64,000 bases of DNA from Baylisascaris procyonis (lineage: Eukaryota > Nematoda > Chromadorea > Rhabditida > Ascarididae). Position 1 is the first letter of the stretch. The number at the start of each line of letters is the position of its first letter. Below are positions 1 to 13,032 of this stretch, one piece after another. The notes below the pieces were generated by a model. The model was not told where the DNA came from. It saw only the letters and a program-made list of their open reading frames with translations, and did not search any database. The translations under genes were made by a program, and so were the position numbers. The stretch lies in NCBI GenBank assembly GCA_037389465.1, contig JAZARR010000187.1:1612001-1676000 (forward strand), given 5' to 3'.

Positions 1-2509
1 AAAACAGTGGCAAATTGGGATTGATTAAAGTTTAATGAAGTATAGAAATGAACTCGTGTAAGAGTTTGGATTCATTCGTTAACTTGGGCACAGATAGACA
101 CAGACACACACATACATACACTACGACATGTGCTGGAAACGTAAATGCTTGGCGGTTTATAATTTTGCTCGTTGGAGTTTGTTGGAGTCTGTTTGTTTGC
201 ATAATTTTATTCACAATTCCATATTTCTTTTCTTTTTATGATATTTCAACGATTATTTAATTCCAAAATAAGATCTACAGATATGCAAAATAAATCAATT
301 GTATTTTAAAAAAATTATTCAAATATTTTTGCTTTTTACAATTCACTTAATAAAAAATTGCAATTAATGCAATTGCATCTATATCGTCAACTCAATAAAA
401 TGCAAAATTGAAATAAAATTGCAAAATGCAAAAACAATGCAATAATTGAAAATAATAATAGAAATATCTTTCCTTAATTAGTAAAATTATTTCTTTCACC
501 GATTCGAATATATTTAAAATTATTCTTTTGGAACCTTAGCAAATGATTACCTTTCCAGAATGCACAATACGAATGCAGAAATCTCCACTTCATCAACGAC
601 CATTGTAAAAACATCTCGAACTCGTGCGAAGCGTGGTGGACGGGGAGAAATGTTCATTACGATTATACAAGTGGGATATTATTATATTTCCACTAAAATA
701 TTCTTCTTTTAAGCCAAAGAAATATTTGAAAAATCTATTAAATATAATAAATAAATATTTTATACACTAAAAGGGCATCTATAAATAACACCTATAAATA
801 AAAAAACAACAAAGGAACAATTATAGAACAAAAACAAAAAAAAAATATTAGCATCGACAATCTCAAATCGAAGAATATAAATATTTGCATAACAGCAATA
901 ATAATTTGCATATTTGGCGTAGCAACGAATTGAATGTAATTGATTAATGCAAGTATTTGAATTGAATAGAAGCAATGAATAAGAAATATACACCTGTTAA
1001 TTAGGGTTAATAACATCGGATATAGGTAAATGAGACGAGTAAACACATGTAATCATCCATCAAACAGAGTTAATCAAATTACTAAATGATATGGAAAGTC
1101 TAAAATAGTAAAATGATATGTAAATAATGTGTCGAGATTTACATAGTAAACGTTAGTCATAATAAAGCGATGAATTTTGGCGGAATTTATTATTTTATTT
1201 TATTTTACAATAAATCAATAAAGCAATCAATGAAAATAACGATAGAAATAATACGTTAATTCACTTAACAATAGATCGTGAAATAAGCTGAAATAATAAA
1301 AAAAAACCTTTTTATAAGTACAAAGCTCACATATAGCGTTAAATATCATGTGGTACTTCCTTTTATTGAATCACTAATTTCTTTTGCGGCATAAATAAAA
1401 TATTCTAAATTTCAGATTGCATTCAATAATGATATTTAGTTGTTGCAATGAGGAGGAGTGAGAATCTTCGACTGCAGATAGTTTCTTGGGGAGTTCGGGG
1501 AGGAGGGACGGAGAAGATAGGGAATCGGGCATAATTGATGATCGTTGCCAAGTTTCTCGCTTGATTCTCATCTTCAATTTTCTCGACATTTACATATTCA
1601 AATAAATTCAACGCACTAATCATATAGGTAAATTTCAGGTTGTTTTTGGGTGAAATATAGGAATAAAATTGATCAATGAAATCGATCCGTTCAATTATGA
1701 TTAAATTCTGAAATATATTCATTTTAAATTTAGCAGTTGAAACATTTTTTTTTTCAAATAATATGAAAATTTAGATAGCAGTGGCTAGTGCAACTATCAA
1801 CATAGGTTTATTTATTGGTTATACGTTTATGAAAATCGTACAAGAATGGGTGGAAAATCATTCACGATCAGAAATCGCCCAATATCGCTTTGCGGTTTTC
1901 TTTTCTTTTTTTTTTTTTTTTTTATAAATATTCCATAGGGGGGGTGGGGAATATTTTTGAAATTTTTGAAAGGGAAATATAATATTGAAAAAATTGGCGA
2001 GTAAAACTAAATTAAGGAATCCTCAACGCATCGCTATGGACGAGGAATTGAATTCCCACCATATATATCAGATGTTTGGTTTTTTTTGACCCTCTCTTCC
2101 CATCTTTTCCCTTCCATAATCTATGCAGGAAAGATAGGGTATTCAAGGAAAAACTCTGGGCAATTTAAGATACTTAAATGCATTTAATCGTTGGAATAAT
2201 ACTACTCTTTTCCGATTTATTCCAAGTCGGTAAGATCTTTTACCTTTCTAACGTCCAAGGTCTAACTGTCCATCATTCATTAACTCATTTACACAAAGAT
2301 TGCGACAGCAATCGCACTAATCTTTATAATATTCTCTCAACAGAACTTTTTGACTTATTTCAAGGCAAGAGTGGAAGCACCTCAAGATCCAGGCCAGCGT
2401 TACCTTAGGTCATGCTAAAAAAAAAGAACTAGGATCAAAGCGGATGAGAATGCCAATATAAATTCTTTAGCAATTTTCAAATAATATCATTAAAAATGAT
2501 ACTCTGCAG
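1..2509. other. No recognised gene; AT-rich upstream region
   Basis: I recognise no gene here. The stretch is very AT-rich with many A and T runs. Short open frames occur on both strands but lack convincing splice sites or homology. A strong donor-like GTAAGA follows a short hydrophobic frame at 2178-2229, but its phase (1) does not join the tetraspanin exon starting at 2510. The missing first membrane segment of that tetraspanin may lie here or further upstream. Confidence 0.4.
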
Positions 2510-5500
2510 ATGCGGAATCAACGAATAACATATTATTGTGCATCGTTATCGCTTGGTGGATGTATTTTCCTTATAAAACTCACTGTTCTTTTTCGTATAT
2601 TTTTTGCAAAGATATCCCTATGGAGGACAATTATAATAGATATGACTATTGTGATTTTAACAACGGCGTTCGCTATTCTTAGCGGTAATTTCAGAATTAA
2701 TTCGAAAAAAAAAGTTTTTATATTTTGCAACAATTTTGCCAATCTTTTATATGGTCGATATTGTTTCGCTCTTTTTGAGGACAAATTGACATAATGCCGA
2801 AAATATCGATAATACTAATAAAATTAAACTATAAATAGGCATTTCATTGAAGTTTCTACGAACTTTGAACGTTTCAAAAGGTATAACTATCGAACGGAAA
2901 TCAAAAAAAAAGCACGGATGATCTGTAGGTGCGTATTACAGAAGAATGTAGACAAATAAACGTATATGCCTCGGTTTAATAAATGTATATGCATCTAGTG
3001 GGAAGGGATGAGCAATCGGTGGGAAGAGGAATATAAGGGTGGTTAATTCTCATCAACTTATGCATCAAATATCTTTCTACCAATGAAAAAAGAGTGGAAA
3101 TTCGAATCGAATCGTTCGAAAGTAACTAATCTGCCTTTATTCTCTTTTCTCCATCGTTTCGCATCACTTCCACTAACATTTTTAATGAAAACCTATAAAA
3201 TACGCTTTCCTCTTACCTTTATAAAAAAAAAAATTTATTGCAATCTCGTTCATTTTCACTAATTATTTATTACTGCTAATTGTAGATTTAAAAAAAAAAC
3301 TTTTTAAAATTATTAATCAATTATCTATCATTACTGATTACAAAATTGAAGAGTGACTTTTTAATAACTATCAATTTTCAAAAAAAAAAATTGGTCTCGC
3401 CCAAATTCAGCCGTTTTTGAAAGAATACTTATGCTTCTCTACTACTATTCAATTCAATGATTGATCAAATACAGTGGATCAATACAGGTGTACATGCATC
3501 CGATGTGTTGAATTATCCGAACGATAGATATCACACTGTGGATAGTTTCGTTAAGGCAATTGAAATTACAATCATTGATCTACGCGAAGAGGCAACATCA
3601 GCATTAACCGAATTACATCAACAGGTAACATTATTGGTAATCAACAGCTAATCACTGATAATCGATAGGTAATCACTGATAATCAACGGGTAATTATCAC
3701 TCCTTGATACCTGAATAAATTTACAGGTTACGCTTATTGTCTCATTTCAAAAAATGTTTTAATAGATATACTGCTCGTAAATGACGTGATATTTGTGCGT
3801 ATTGATCGACGATTCATGTTTAGCATATATTATACTTAGCCTACCGTATTCCCATAAATAGAGTGCCGTAGGTCCGTTAAGTACCACTAACAATCTGCAA
3901 TGTTTGAAATGCGCACACTGTAATCGCATGAATATAACGTCAGGGTCTTCTATTTCTCGGAATCCCAGAATTGATGATGTTTTCACTCAAAAATGATCTT
4001 TTATTTTATGAAGATTGAGATCGTCGATTTTAGCTACTATGCTGCGGTGTTCATAGTCCATTGGAAATGGCGCAAATGTCGAAAGAGGTACGTATATTAC
4101 TTTACTCTCTCTAATATTACCAGTTACTCTCCAACAGTAATCTAAATTCTTCCAGTTAAGAATTCTAGTGGAAGTATCAGTTATATTCCATTATATCTCA
4201 ATAAAGCACTGTCGTTTGTCCGCATTCTGCAATCCTCGACTTCACGCCATCGGTGACAATCCGTAACGCATAATGGCAAAAAAGCAATCAGTGATGCTTA
4301 TGACTGTTGTTCTAAAAGTTATGGACTGCTGATAACTTTATACACCGACAACTCCCATCTAAACGTTTCCAAATCCATAATTGTCGTTGAGCATAACCGT
4401 CCATCAGTGTCCGTATCTGTCCGTCTATGTCCGTATCCGTCCGCCTATGTCCGTACCCGTCCATCTACGTGCGCATCCGTTATCACATATTAGATAAATC
4501 CGCCTAAATTGATCGATCGCTTTACTAAATTGGTAAAAATCAAAAAATAATATTTTAGATTCTTCTACTGAAGCTCAATAATAAATGTAAATTTTCAAGA
4601 GATTCATACGCATAATTATTAATCGTCTTAGTTGATCATTCATTTCGGCTGCAATCCATCCAACAGTACGTGAAGCAATGCAAATCAACAACCCTTTGTT
4701 TTAGATGAATTTGCATTTTTTTTAGAATACATCATTTCACAAACAGGTTAAACATCCGATCTTGGTGGTTTTGATCTGTTGGGCATGTCCTCATATTGCA
4801 CAATTTAAAAGTTTCTTTTTAAAGTTGAATAATAAATAAAATATAAAGGTCTAAATTTGAATATAAGGATCTATAAGGATCTACATTGATATTGTGAATT
4901 TATCTGTTCATTTCGGCAACTAACGAATAGGTGTGAGGTATTTGTTGCACAAATTGATTCGCATATTTAACAAGTGCTAAGCGCAAGAGTTAATAAATTG
5001 GTCTGCTTCTGAAAGCTTCAACGATATCCATCGTCCAGATAATAGCGTATAAATTCCCTGAGGCGTTAGAGGAGGAAATTTTTTATAGAAAGCTGTTCGC
5101 TACGATAAGTGATACTGTAGCAATACCGTATCTTTCATAGGTGATACGCATAGCAAAAATCACATTTTACACTTTCAGTGTTCCCATCTTTACCTTATTT
5201 CCATATTTTTCCACTCCTTTCCATACATCCTTCTCCTGCCTCGTAATGCTAAAGCTGTTACAGTAACCGCGGTGATATATTAAAGTACAGTATGAATTCC
5301 ATGAATTTTTTCCCCACGAAGGTGACCACTTCGAAATAGAGAACCGCAAAAAGACTCTTCGTCCCACCATATGCTTTAATGTGTCGTCCTCCGTAGAATT
5401 TTTAGTGCAAGGATGTAGCTGCCCTACCAAATGTAGAAAGTAAAATAGCTCCCAACGTCCTGTGCATCCGCGCATCCGTCGAATACTACACCAGAAACCT

Positions 5501-6725
5501 TCTTGCGCAAGTTGTTTATGCGATAGATCGTAATTTGGAACTGCATACCAAATTTACATAAAATTTCCTCGATGACGAAATTATTCAATTGGCCAAAAGA
5601 AAGAAAAATCTCTTTGATTCAAACACTGTACTCCAAACGACAATATTTTAAGGCAGCCGAATATGGCGGATATTTTCAACATACGCTACATGCGCATTTG
5701 AATACATCCCATATATGTAAATTGCCTGAATCGTGTTGTGTACACGCCAGACCAGGATGCAATATCAGGTAACTGTTGGATATCTTTCAATATCTAGACT
5801 TGGACGAAAGACAAGGTTCACTGCTCGAAATTTCTCAAGTGAGCGAAAATTGACAAATGCGCCCGATGAGTTGCCAGCTAATAAAAAGTGCACGATAACG
5901 CATTTATGTTTTAGCTGATTCAACCTCCTGTTAAAATCTACAAAAAATCCATTTTTCCAACCCAACTGATTGTATAATGAAGTTCGGCTGATTTAAAAGT
6001 GTCCCACAAATAAGCAGATTCGAAAGCCCATAAAGGTGTTTATTACTACTTCGAGGGCTGAAATGTCAGTGTGAAATTTGATATCAAAGGTCAAGAACTA
6101 TAATGGCTGATTTGACCAAAAATCAAGGCATCCAGAAAAGTTAAGAGCCTGAGATATGCTGATGTCATCACAAAACTTCAATAAGGTTGTTAGAGATGAG
6201 GTGAGGATGAGGGATTTGAGTACAATCTTTCAGTTTTCTAAGATGGAGACATAAAAATGTTACTTAAAGACGAAACTTTTTGGTTGCATTGATCTCCCTT
6301 CTGATAGATGCTCGAAATCTTATAGATATAAAAAGTAGCTACTGCAACATCTAAACATCGAAGACCCTCCTTCCCATCTCTCACCCCCTCCTCCTTCCCC
6401 TTCCCCTCTAATCATCTAATCATATCGGCCAAACATGCTATGCATGAAACGATCTTGCAGGATTGATGAAAAAAGCGATCCAATTTTCTTCAAAGATGGT
6501 TGTTCGCATCGATTCGCACAATTATTGGGGGAACATTTATTGTTACTCTCGTTGAATAGTGTCGCTCTCACTCTTCTCTCTTTCTTTAATATAGCCTATG
6601 TGCATACACATCGCAAACAATTGAAGACGAATTCAGAGGAAGTCGCACCTCCATTTCCAATTTCTCCAGTTGCCACAGTTCCCGAACAAATACCTCAGGT
6701 CACAAGTCCGACACCAAGTCGGTAA
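2510..6725 (+). CDS. Tetraspanin (5' end not resolved)
   Basis: A four-pass membrane scaffold protein that would organise partner proteins in plasma or endosomal membranes. Exons read: 2510-2684, about 3488-3624, 4034-4087, 5653-5768 and 6461-6725 (TAA). Exon 1 holds two hydrophobic segments joined by a short basic loop, best read as TM2 and TM3. The large extracellular loop shows the diagnostic CCG motif (LLCCGVHSP), then HICKLPESCCV, then two GC motifs (RPGC, KDGC), followed by TM4 and a Pro/Ser-rich tail. Seven loop cysteines are visible, close to the eight-cysteine tetraspanin class. Phases 1, 0, 0 and 2 match across the four introns. An AATAAA lies 68 nt after the stop. Weak points: TM1 is not found, the start of exon 2 rests on a pyrimidine-poor acceptor (CAATACAG), and the tail could instead splice at GTCACA near 6694. 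The family call is firm; the N-terminus is not. Confidence 0.78.
3649..3684. repeat. Direct repeat in tetraspanin intron
   Basis: The 15-mer TAATCACTGATAATC occurs exactly at 3649-3663 and 3670-3684, with degraded further units to about 3702. It begins 24 nt after a donor site. Confidence 0.7.
4399..4478. repeat. 4 x 20 bp tandem repeat built on GTCCGT half-units
   Basis: Four consecutive 20-bp units of the form GTCCGTCTATGTCCGTATCC, each made of two roughly 10-bp halves, in the tetraspanin intron after the CCG exon. Some positions differ between copies. Confidence 0.8.
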
Positions 6726-6793
6726 TTTACGCAACTATTAGGCTCATGTTTGCTTATGTTTGTTATGTTGTGACATTGACTATGAATCGTTAT

Positions 6794-6799
6794 AATAAA
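6794..6799 (+). terminator. Poly(A) signal of the tetraspanin gene
   Basis: AATAAA, 68 nt after the TAA stop at 6723-6725 and in the same orientation. This supports 6725 as the real end of the reading frame. Confidence 0.65.
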
Positions 6800-9700
6800 A
6801 CCAATTTTGTCTGACGTCATTTCTGCATAACTTTACAAGGTAGCGTTTGCTCTTATCAGCACTTCTCTAACATTTATGCATAGTCTTTGTGGTATTTCTA
6901 CAGGAATCTCAGGTTACTGTAAGCGGCGATAGTGCTGCAATCGAAAAAGAGAGAACTTGGCACGGCAAAATAGATTAGGATACGTCTGCCTCCAGTCGCA
7001 GTTCGCCAAAGGAGTTGAATGTACGCGATGCTGGTGTGATGAGAACATTCGGTCGTGAGAAAGAGGTGGGGGGAGGGGATGTTAAGAAAACTTTAGGCCT
7101 GGAGATCTCCTGCAACCTCTAAATATTTGTGACTCTTCGAAGTTGACGGGTCAGGACACAAGGTGGTATAGTAGGCCAACATGTGGTATACGTTACAACG
7201 CATCAAATACCGCAACCCCGACTTGTGATTCCCGAACTGGAACCATTGAAGAGACAGGACATGAACGTATACATACAGAGAGACGAGGTATTGCCAACGT
7301 CGACTTGGACATGCAGACAAAAAGCATGACATGACGCCTATCAGAGCTGTTTTCTACACAATGATTCATGAGAACACCTCAGCGAAAGACGTTTTTTTTA
7401 CAAGCGCCGACCGCTAAATGACGAGAAAAAACCCAAAAATTCCAGTCAATTCGCACTATGCACAATTCTTTAGTGAGTAGATGAATCGATCCGGATGAAA
7501 ATTTAGAGACGGTTTTCGGATGTTATCCCCGACAAATCTATGTTGATAATCTTGGTGTTGCTCGAGTTGAAACCACCAGCAAACATACAAACACATGTAC
7601 AGCTGTGAACAATGCGACGGCTTCATGTGCTGTTTGCAAAACACTGCAAAAAACATTACAACACCCTCTTCAGAAAAGCTTATAATGGGCAACGCCCTAG
7701 CGGGCCAATCCAACCACATTTAGCGACTAGTTTTCCGGATGAAATGCAACGCCATGATTGGAAGTAACATACGCGAAGGGAGAGGGTGGGATGGGAAGGG
7801 GAGCAGAAGGAGGAGGGAGCAATGGAGACGGAGCGATTTGATCACCCGAGTGAGTCTACCTATCCCCATCCTCCCCACTCAGTAAATGAGTGATAAGTTG
7901 CCCTCTTCCCCGCCTTTCTTCTTCTTCCCATGTTTCTCGGTGTATCCGATACTAACCTCCAACTTTAACAACTAATAATTCATTGTTTCTTCACAAATCT
8001 GGAACGGTAGAATGATATTCCTCCAGTCGCATTCACACCATAAATCTATACTGGCAAAACACTTCAGCCCCTAAAATAAGCGCCTTCTAAGGTATCATTC
8101 ATTTCGTCACGCTATCATTGCTGAAGCGTCTGAAACAACGCCCTACATTACTTACTTCTAAAGCTCTTTGTTAATGTATTATACCGCACTCATTCAACTA
8201 CACCCGATACAAGCGCCTACAACATCGACGCCGCATTTAACGGACGTTTTGACGGTGGATACCTGCATCACAGGATGCGTGTACCTGTGCTATGGTAAAT
8301 CCAGGTAAAAGCATTCACCAACACCTGAATAATGTTAAGTATTCAATGACAGATCTACTAGGCCATCCGTGGGCACAATCCCACGAAGCAAGCTGATACA
8401 ACGAAGAATGCAACGACATAAACACAGGTAAACGAAGAACAAAGAATGATGGTGATGCATAATTAGAGGAAACAAGTTTGATATTAAAAAAAAGGGAAAA
8501 CGCATCGGAGCGATTGGCACGATATGCGCTTTTTGCCTGTTTTCTATTCCGCCGTCGCATCGTTCGACTGCACAAGTAATCAAACAACACTGGCATAATA
8601 CCAAACATATTTCCTGCAATGCCAAATAACTGCATCCCTCCCCCCCCCCCCACCCGCGGTTTTCCAAGTGTGTAAATACCATATCTCTGTGAAAAAAAAA
8701 ACACGTCATTCGTCGAGGAAAAAGTTGGGCTTCGCTTATCACTTCGATTATTGCGTATCCACATAAACATAGCCCTACAGACCGTGCTCAAAGATGGCAA
8801 ATTCACCTGCATTTCTATAGAGTGTCACCCCTTCCTTTGTTTATCTCTCAAAAACGTTCAAAACTTCGGATACTATTGCGTTATGCCTAACTGAGTCAAT
8901 GTGCTATATAACTCGTCACAAATGCAATCACTATGGTATATAAAAACCATTAAATTAACACTTGAAAACACCCTCTAACACACAGCACATTCCTCAAATA
9001 AATTTAAAAAAAAAAACACAAATTCGGCGCCCAAAAGGGAAATTTAATCCACTTGAAGGGAAATGTTGAAAATTAGGAAAACGCACTGATGAAATATTTA
9101 TTACATAAAAAATCACCACAATAGAAAAACACATCAATATCGGATAGGAATGATGAAAAACAAAAAGAATACGTTCGAAGTTTACTGCTGTTGCTATCAA
9201 CGATCATCGACGTTCGCGACTTCGGCGCCTGAAAAAAAATTTTCTTATAACTGGTAATCATTCAGAGTAATTATCAACTTTTTTCAAATATTTGACAAAC
9301 AGCAGATATGTTTGAATCTAAAAATGCCGCCGCTTTATTTAACATCCATCGTTTATGATCGGCGAGTGAGAGAAATACAAATGAGGGTGAAAAAAAAAAA
9401 GAAATAAAGAGAGAATGTGAGAGAGAACTCACAAAAAACGCAGTGTGATATCCGAATTGCTTCAACGTCGAGGATCCATTAGTGGATATGTTTACACAGC
9501 AGTTCGCTCAGCAATATAACGACATTGCCACGTTTCTGCTAGTCGTTTCATACAACCATCACAATGAAACAACCCGATCACCTGCACCTCCCCAACAAAA
9601 TATTACCCCACATCACTACGTTCATCTGATACTAATAAAAAATTTGGTGATGAACAAGTTGTATAACGACGAACCCAAAGTGGGGATGAAGCGTAGAATT

Positions 9701-12700
9701 GGAAGAGAGAGTCTCATGCTATGAATATCTATCTGTACCTGATCGAATGCCCTAAAATCTCAGTTCACAACCCTCTCTAGCGCGGATGTCCCTAACCTCG
9801 GTCCCCTTCCTTCTCTGCAACGGATATCCTACAACCACAGTTCCTTTTCCTCTCTAGAACAGACGTCCTATATCCCAGTTCCCACCTACAATCAACCATG
9901 ACCAAAATATTCCCTCCTCTATTGCAATATAGAATCAACCCATATATGAAGCAGTAAATTTGTCGAAAAAAGCTGCCAACAAACGAAAAAGGCCCCATAG
10001 GTGATATTACTACCTGATAATCAAGTCAGTAATAAAATAACATACCGCAAATGAGAGGTTTCATGGTCAAAAGGTTGGATCACCACTGTATATCCATCGC
10101 ATCATTCCCATAAACCACAAGATGGTCAATTACCACATCATCTTCGATCATTCCATTTTATATACTTCTATTGCGATTTATTATGCAATTAAATGCAAAA
10201 TTGGCAGCGCCACTGGTTTAAACCTCTCAACCGTTGGTATGAATCCTTGGTAATTTTTTAAAAACGTCGACCCTTTTCAATATGGTTGAAAATTCTGCTA
10301 CTCGAAATTCGCTTCTTTGCCTTTCAAGGCAATCACCCTCCAGCCTTAAAAAGTCCAAGCGGTAAATTAATTCGTTAAAAACAAAAAATTCAAAGAGTTG
10401 GAGAACAAAATTTCCATTAGTAAAAAATTATATGATTCGAAAAGCTTCCACTGGTAAATACAGTAGTTGAAACCAGTGATCAAAGAATAATTGGTGATCT
10501 TTTTAAATGTTGCCACGAGTACATAATATTCTCACTAGCTCACTAATTACAAACCTTTGCTTATGATGATATTGGTATGATGACAGCCGACTGTCAGTCC
10601 AGACAGCACTATGTGTGTGTGAGTGCACAGCACCTACTGTTCCCTCTTCCATCAACCCCTTCAACCACTAGAAACGCTCATTTAACAAAAGAGATAGAAG
10701 GATAAGTGTAAGATAACCGCCTTTTGACCTTCCCCCCAATTCTTCCCATTAAATTCTTCAAGCTCCATTTAATACTACAATTAATAATCAGTGGAACAAA
10801 ACTAATCCGAAATCACCACAAATAAAACGGTATCGCCATCCCAGCATATAGTCGCTTTTCCGGATCTGATTAATCCTTGATAGAGATGCATAACGAATCC
10901 AAAACATCTTACAACGTCTAATGGCAATGAGCTTTCATTTGACCGCCTATAGAAGGCAATCATGAGATGAATTAATAGCTTCGGATAGATTCTAGCAATT
11001 TCATACCCTATAAGTTGGAAATGCAGTAAAATGGATGGATGCAATATTAATCTAGCTTATAAGGCTACTCTCATCCCAAAAATTAAAAAAGAAACATCAA
11101 CGCATTACTCGTCAGAAATTGATCAAGACATAATAGAATTTAATATCTGCGACATCGATAGTTTTTTTTTTTTTTGAAACCTCGCGCAGAAGCTTTTAAG
11201 CTAGCGACAGCGACAATAAAAGTTCTGGAAGATGCTCTTCTTCTATGTTGGAGAAGGAAAAAAGCAACGGTTCGCCTTATGTGGAACGAATACGCATCAT
11301 TTTAGACGAATGCAAGTCGCCAAGAAATCTTTCTCGATCTACTGACCCAAAAACATTTAAATTCGACTCAAGGTGAATTTCTCTCGCATACACCAGAAAA
11401 AAACCTGCTTAAATCAAGCATTCACATCTGCCTTACAGCGTCTTCTGCTTCAAGATTAGAAACAGCCTGAGGCAGATACTACTTTAAGTGATAGGCGATC
11501 TAAAGTAAGATATCCTAAAGATTCTGCCTTCCCTTTGAACCCACTAACCAGCCGACTGTCCCATAACGCCCTAGTTATTGCTTTCTGCTCTAAAACGTCC
11601 CAGCATAAACCTATAAACCCCTTCAACTTAGAATCGCTATGAAAAGTTACACTTGCAAAGATATACATACGCGATAAATCAGCAAAACTCGTGAAAACGT
11701 CAACATACGCGAACGTGTTTAAACTCACAGCGCCATCCTTTTTCGCGGCATCCGTTTTTGCGATGAGATCCATATGTGCTATCACCTGGCAAGGTCAATT
11801 CTAAGACGAGAATCAGCACCGAGGCTAATTCATGCTCACTTCCGGCAATTTCAACCCGGATAACATTTTTTAAATTGAAGCTTAGCTTCAGTCCTTGATT
11901 CCCAAAAATCTAATAAAAATTTTTTTTTACATAGCGCAATTTGGTGCTACTTTAATCCCAGAGTAAAACTCCAGAGTTTATTTCATTACTATTGTTATTT
12001 GGTAGATCACTTTCGTAAAAACGCCAGTGGAAGTATCAGTCCTCAAGAGCAAAAAATTTTGTTGATGTCCCTTTCCCTTCAAAACCAGGAAGTAGAATTA
12101 AAACATCAAGTCAATACTTAACTGCAATAGCACCAAATCACGTTTCAAAATGTTCAACACTTCATAACATCACTCCTCGCAACTGCTCGTCGATAGATGT
12201 CTGCTATGTATAGCTCAATAAAAAAAAACATTGGATAAAGTCAACGACTAAAAGCTTTCCATATGAGACTCTAAATCAGCTGTAATTCCCCACGGCGGTA
12301 TGGAATGACAGATACCACAGAATGCAATTTCGGAAAAAAAAATGTAAGGCAAAAAATTATGGGTATGGACTTTGATGAAAAACAGAAAGCTCTGCAATTT
12401 TCGGAGAGATCACAGGAAGGGGATGGGAGAGGAAGCGAAGAGGGATGGGATTATATGTAGTTCCAATTTTGGGATGTATACGACTTAAGGACCTGTCGAC
12501 TCGCTACTACATACAGCTGAACTTAAACAAAACTCATTGTCTGTTCACGTCGTCGCCACAAAAGGACCATAACTGCAACATGGAGTTGAATTGCTGGGTA
12601 ATGTCTAATACAGAAAGCTTCCAGTCGTGCTTTTATCCTAGAAACGTCATTGACAGAGAATAACGACAATCTGGCAGCATCGTTCAGTCGACAAGCAGCT

Positions 12701-13032
12701 GTTCTGGCAAATGCAGGCTATCAGTACGCCAGGCAGTGTCGATCATTCACAAGTGTTTTTGGGCTGTGGTCACAACCAAGTTCCATTTCAGAGACTTCCT
12801 GTAACAGTTCGAAGAACCATAAGAGCTCCCAGTGGAAAAGGTACAACCCGGAGTTCCCTCGAAGCATGAACTTTCCCATCCACCCAATATTGCCACCAAA
12901 ACTCCTTAAACGCAAACGAATACATATGGATTCTGTATGCAATCGTGCAATGCACAAATACTTGAGAATGGACAACAATGGCATAACGTACTGACACCCA
13001 AATGGACTCATGCTTTCCCTCATAAAGAACAC
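6800..13032. other. No recognised gene
   Basis: Intergenic between the tetraspanin and LUC7L genes, including the unresolved 3' UTR of LUC7L at its right edge. It contains a 12-C run at 8640-8651, a 39-bp tandem repeat at 9751-9883, and several open frames on both strands (for example 8315-8812, 11456-11785, 12650-12994). Their overlaps, run-derived glycines and lack of splice context argue against coding. I see no RNA gene. Confidence 0.4.
9751..9883. repeat. Degenerate ~39 bp tandem repeat
   Basis: Three and a half imperfect units begin at 9751, 9790, 9828 and 9867. Each runs from a CCTA start through CAGTTC and TCTCTAG-like blocks to GGATGT or AGACGT. Units differ at many positions, so the array is old. 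Confidence 0.65.

Noticed and set aside
48..260. Hydrophobic plus-strand frame considered as tetraspanin TM1
   Set aside because: It has no donor site in a usable phase, its N-terminal part is a CA-rich simple sequence, and the resemblance to TM1 is only hydrophobicity.
2178..2229. Short hydrophobic frame ending at a strong GTAAGA donor, considered as tetraspanin exon 1
   Set aside because: Its phase 1 end would shift the next exon into a frame with a stop codon.
7143..7334. Similarity of CAGACAGACATACAGA-like tracts at 7.25, 49.3 and 60.2 kb considered as a dispersed repeat family
   Set aside because: Only short simple-sequence stretches are shared; flanks do not align by eye.
8315..8812. 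165-codon minus-strand frame
   Set aside because: It runs through a 12-nt G tract (poly-glycine), overlaps another long frame on the same strand, and shows no homology or clear splice structure.
11456..11785. 109-codon minus-strand frame downstream of LUC7L
   Set aside because: I tested it as an extra LUC7L exon. It has no RS/RD character and I found no acceptor in the needed phase.
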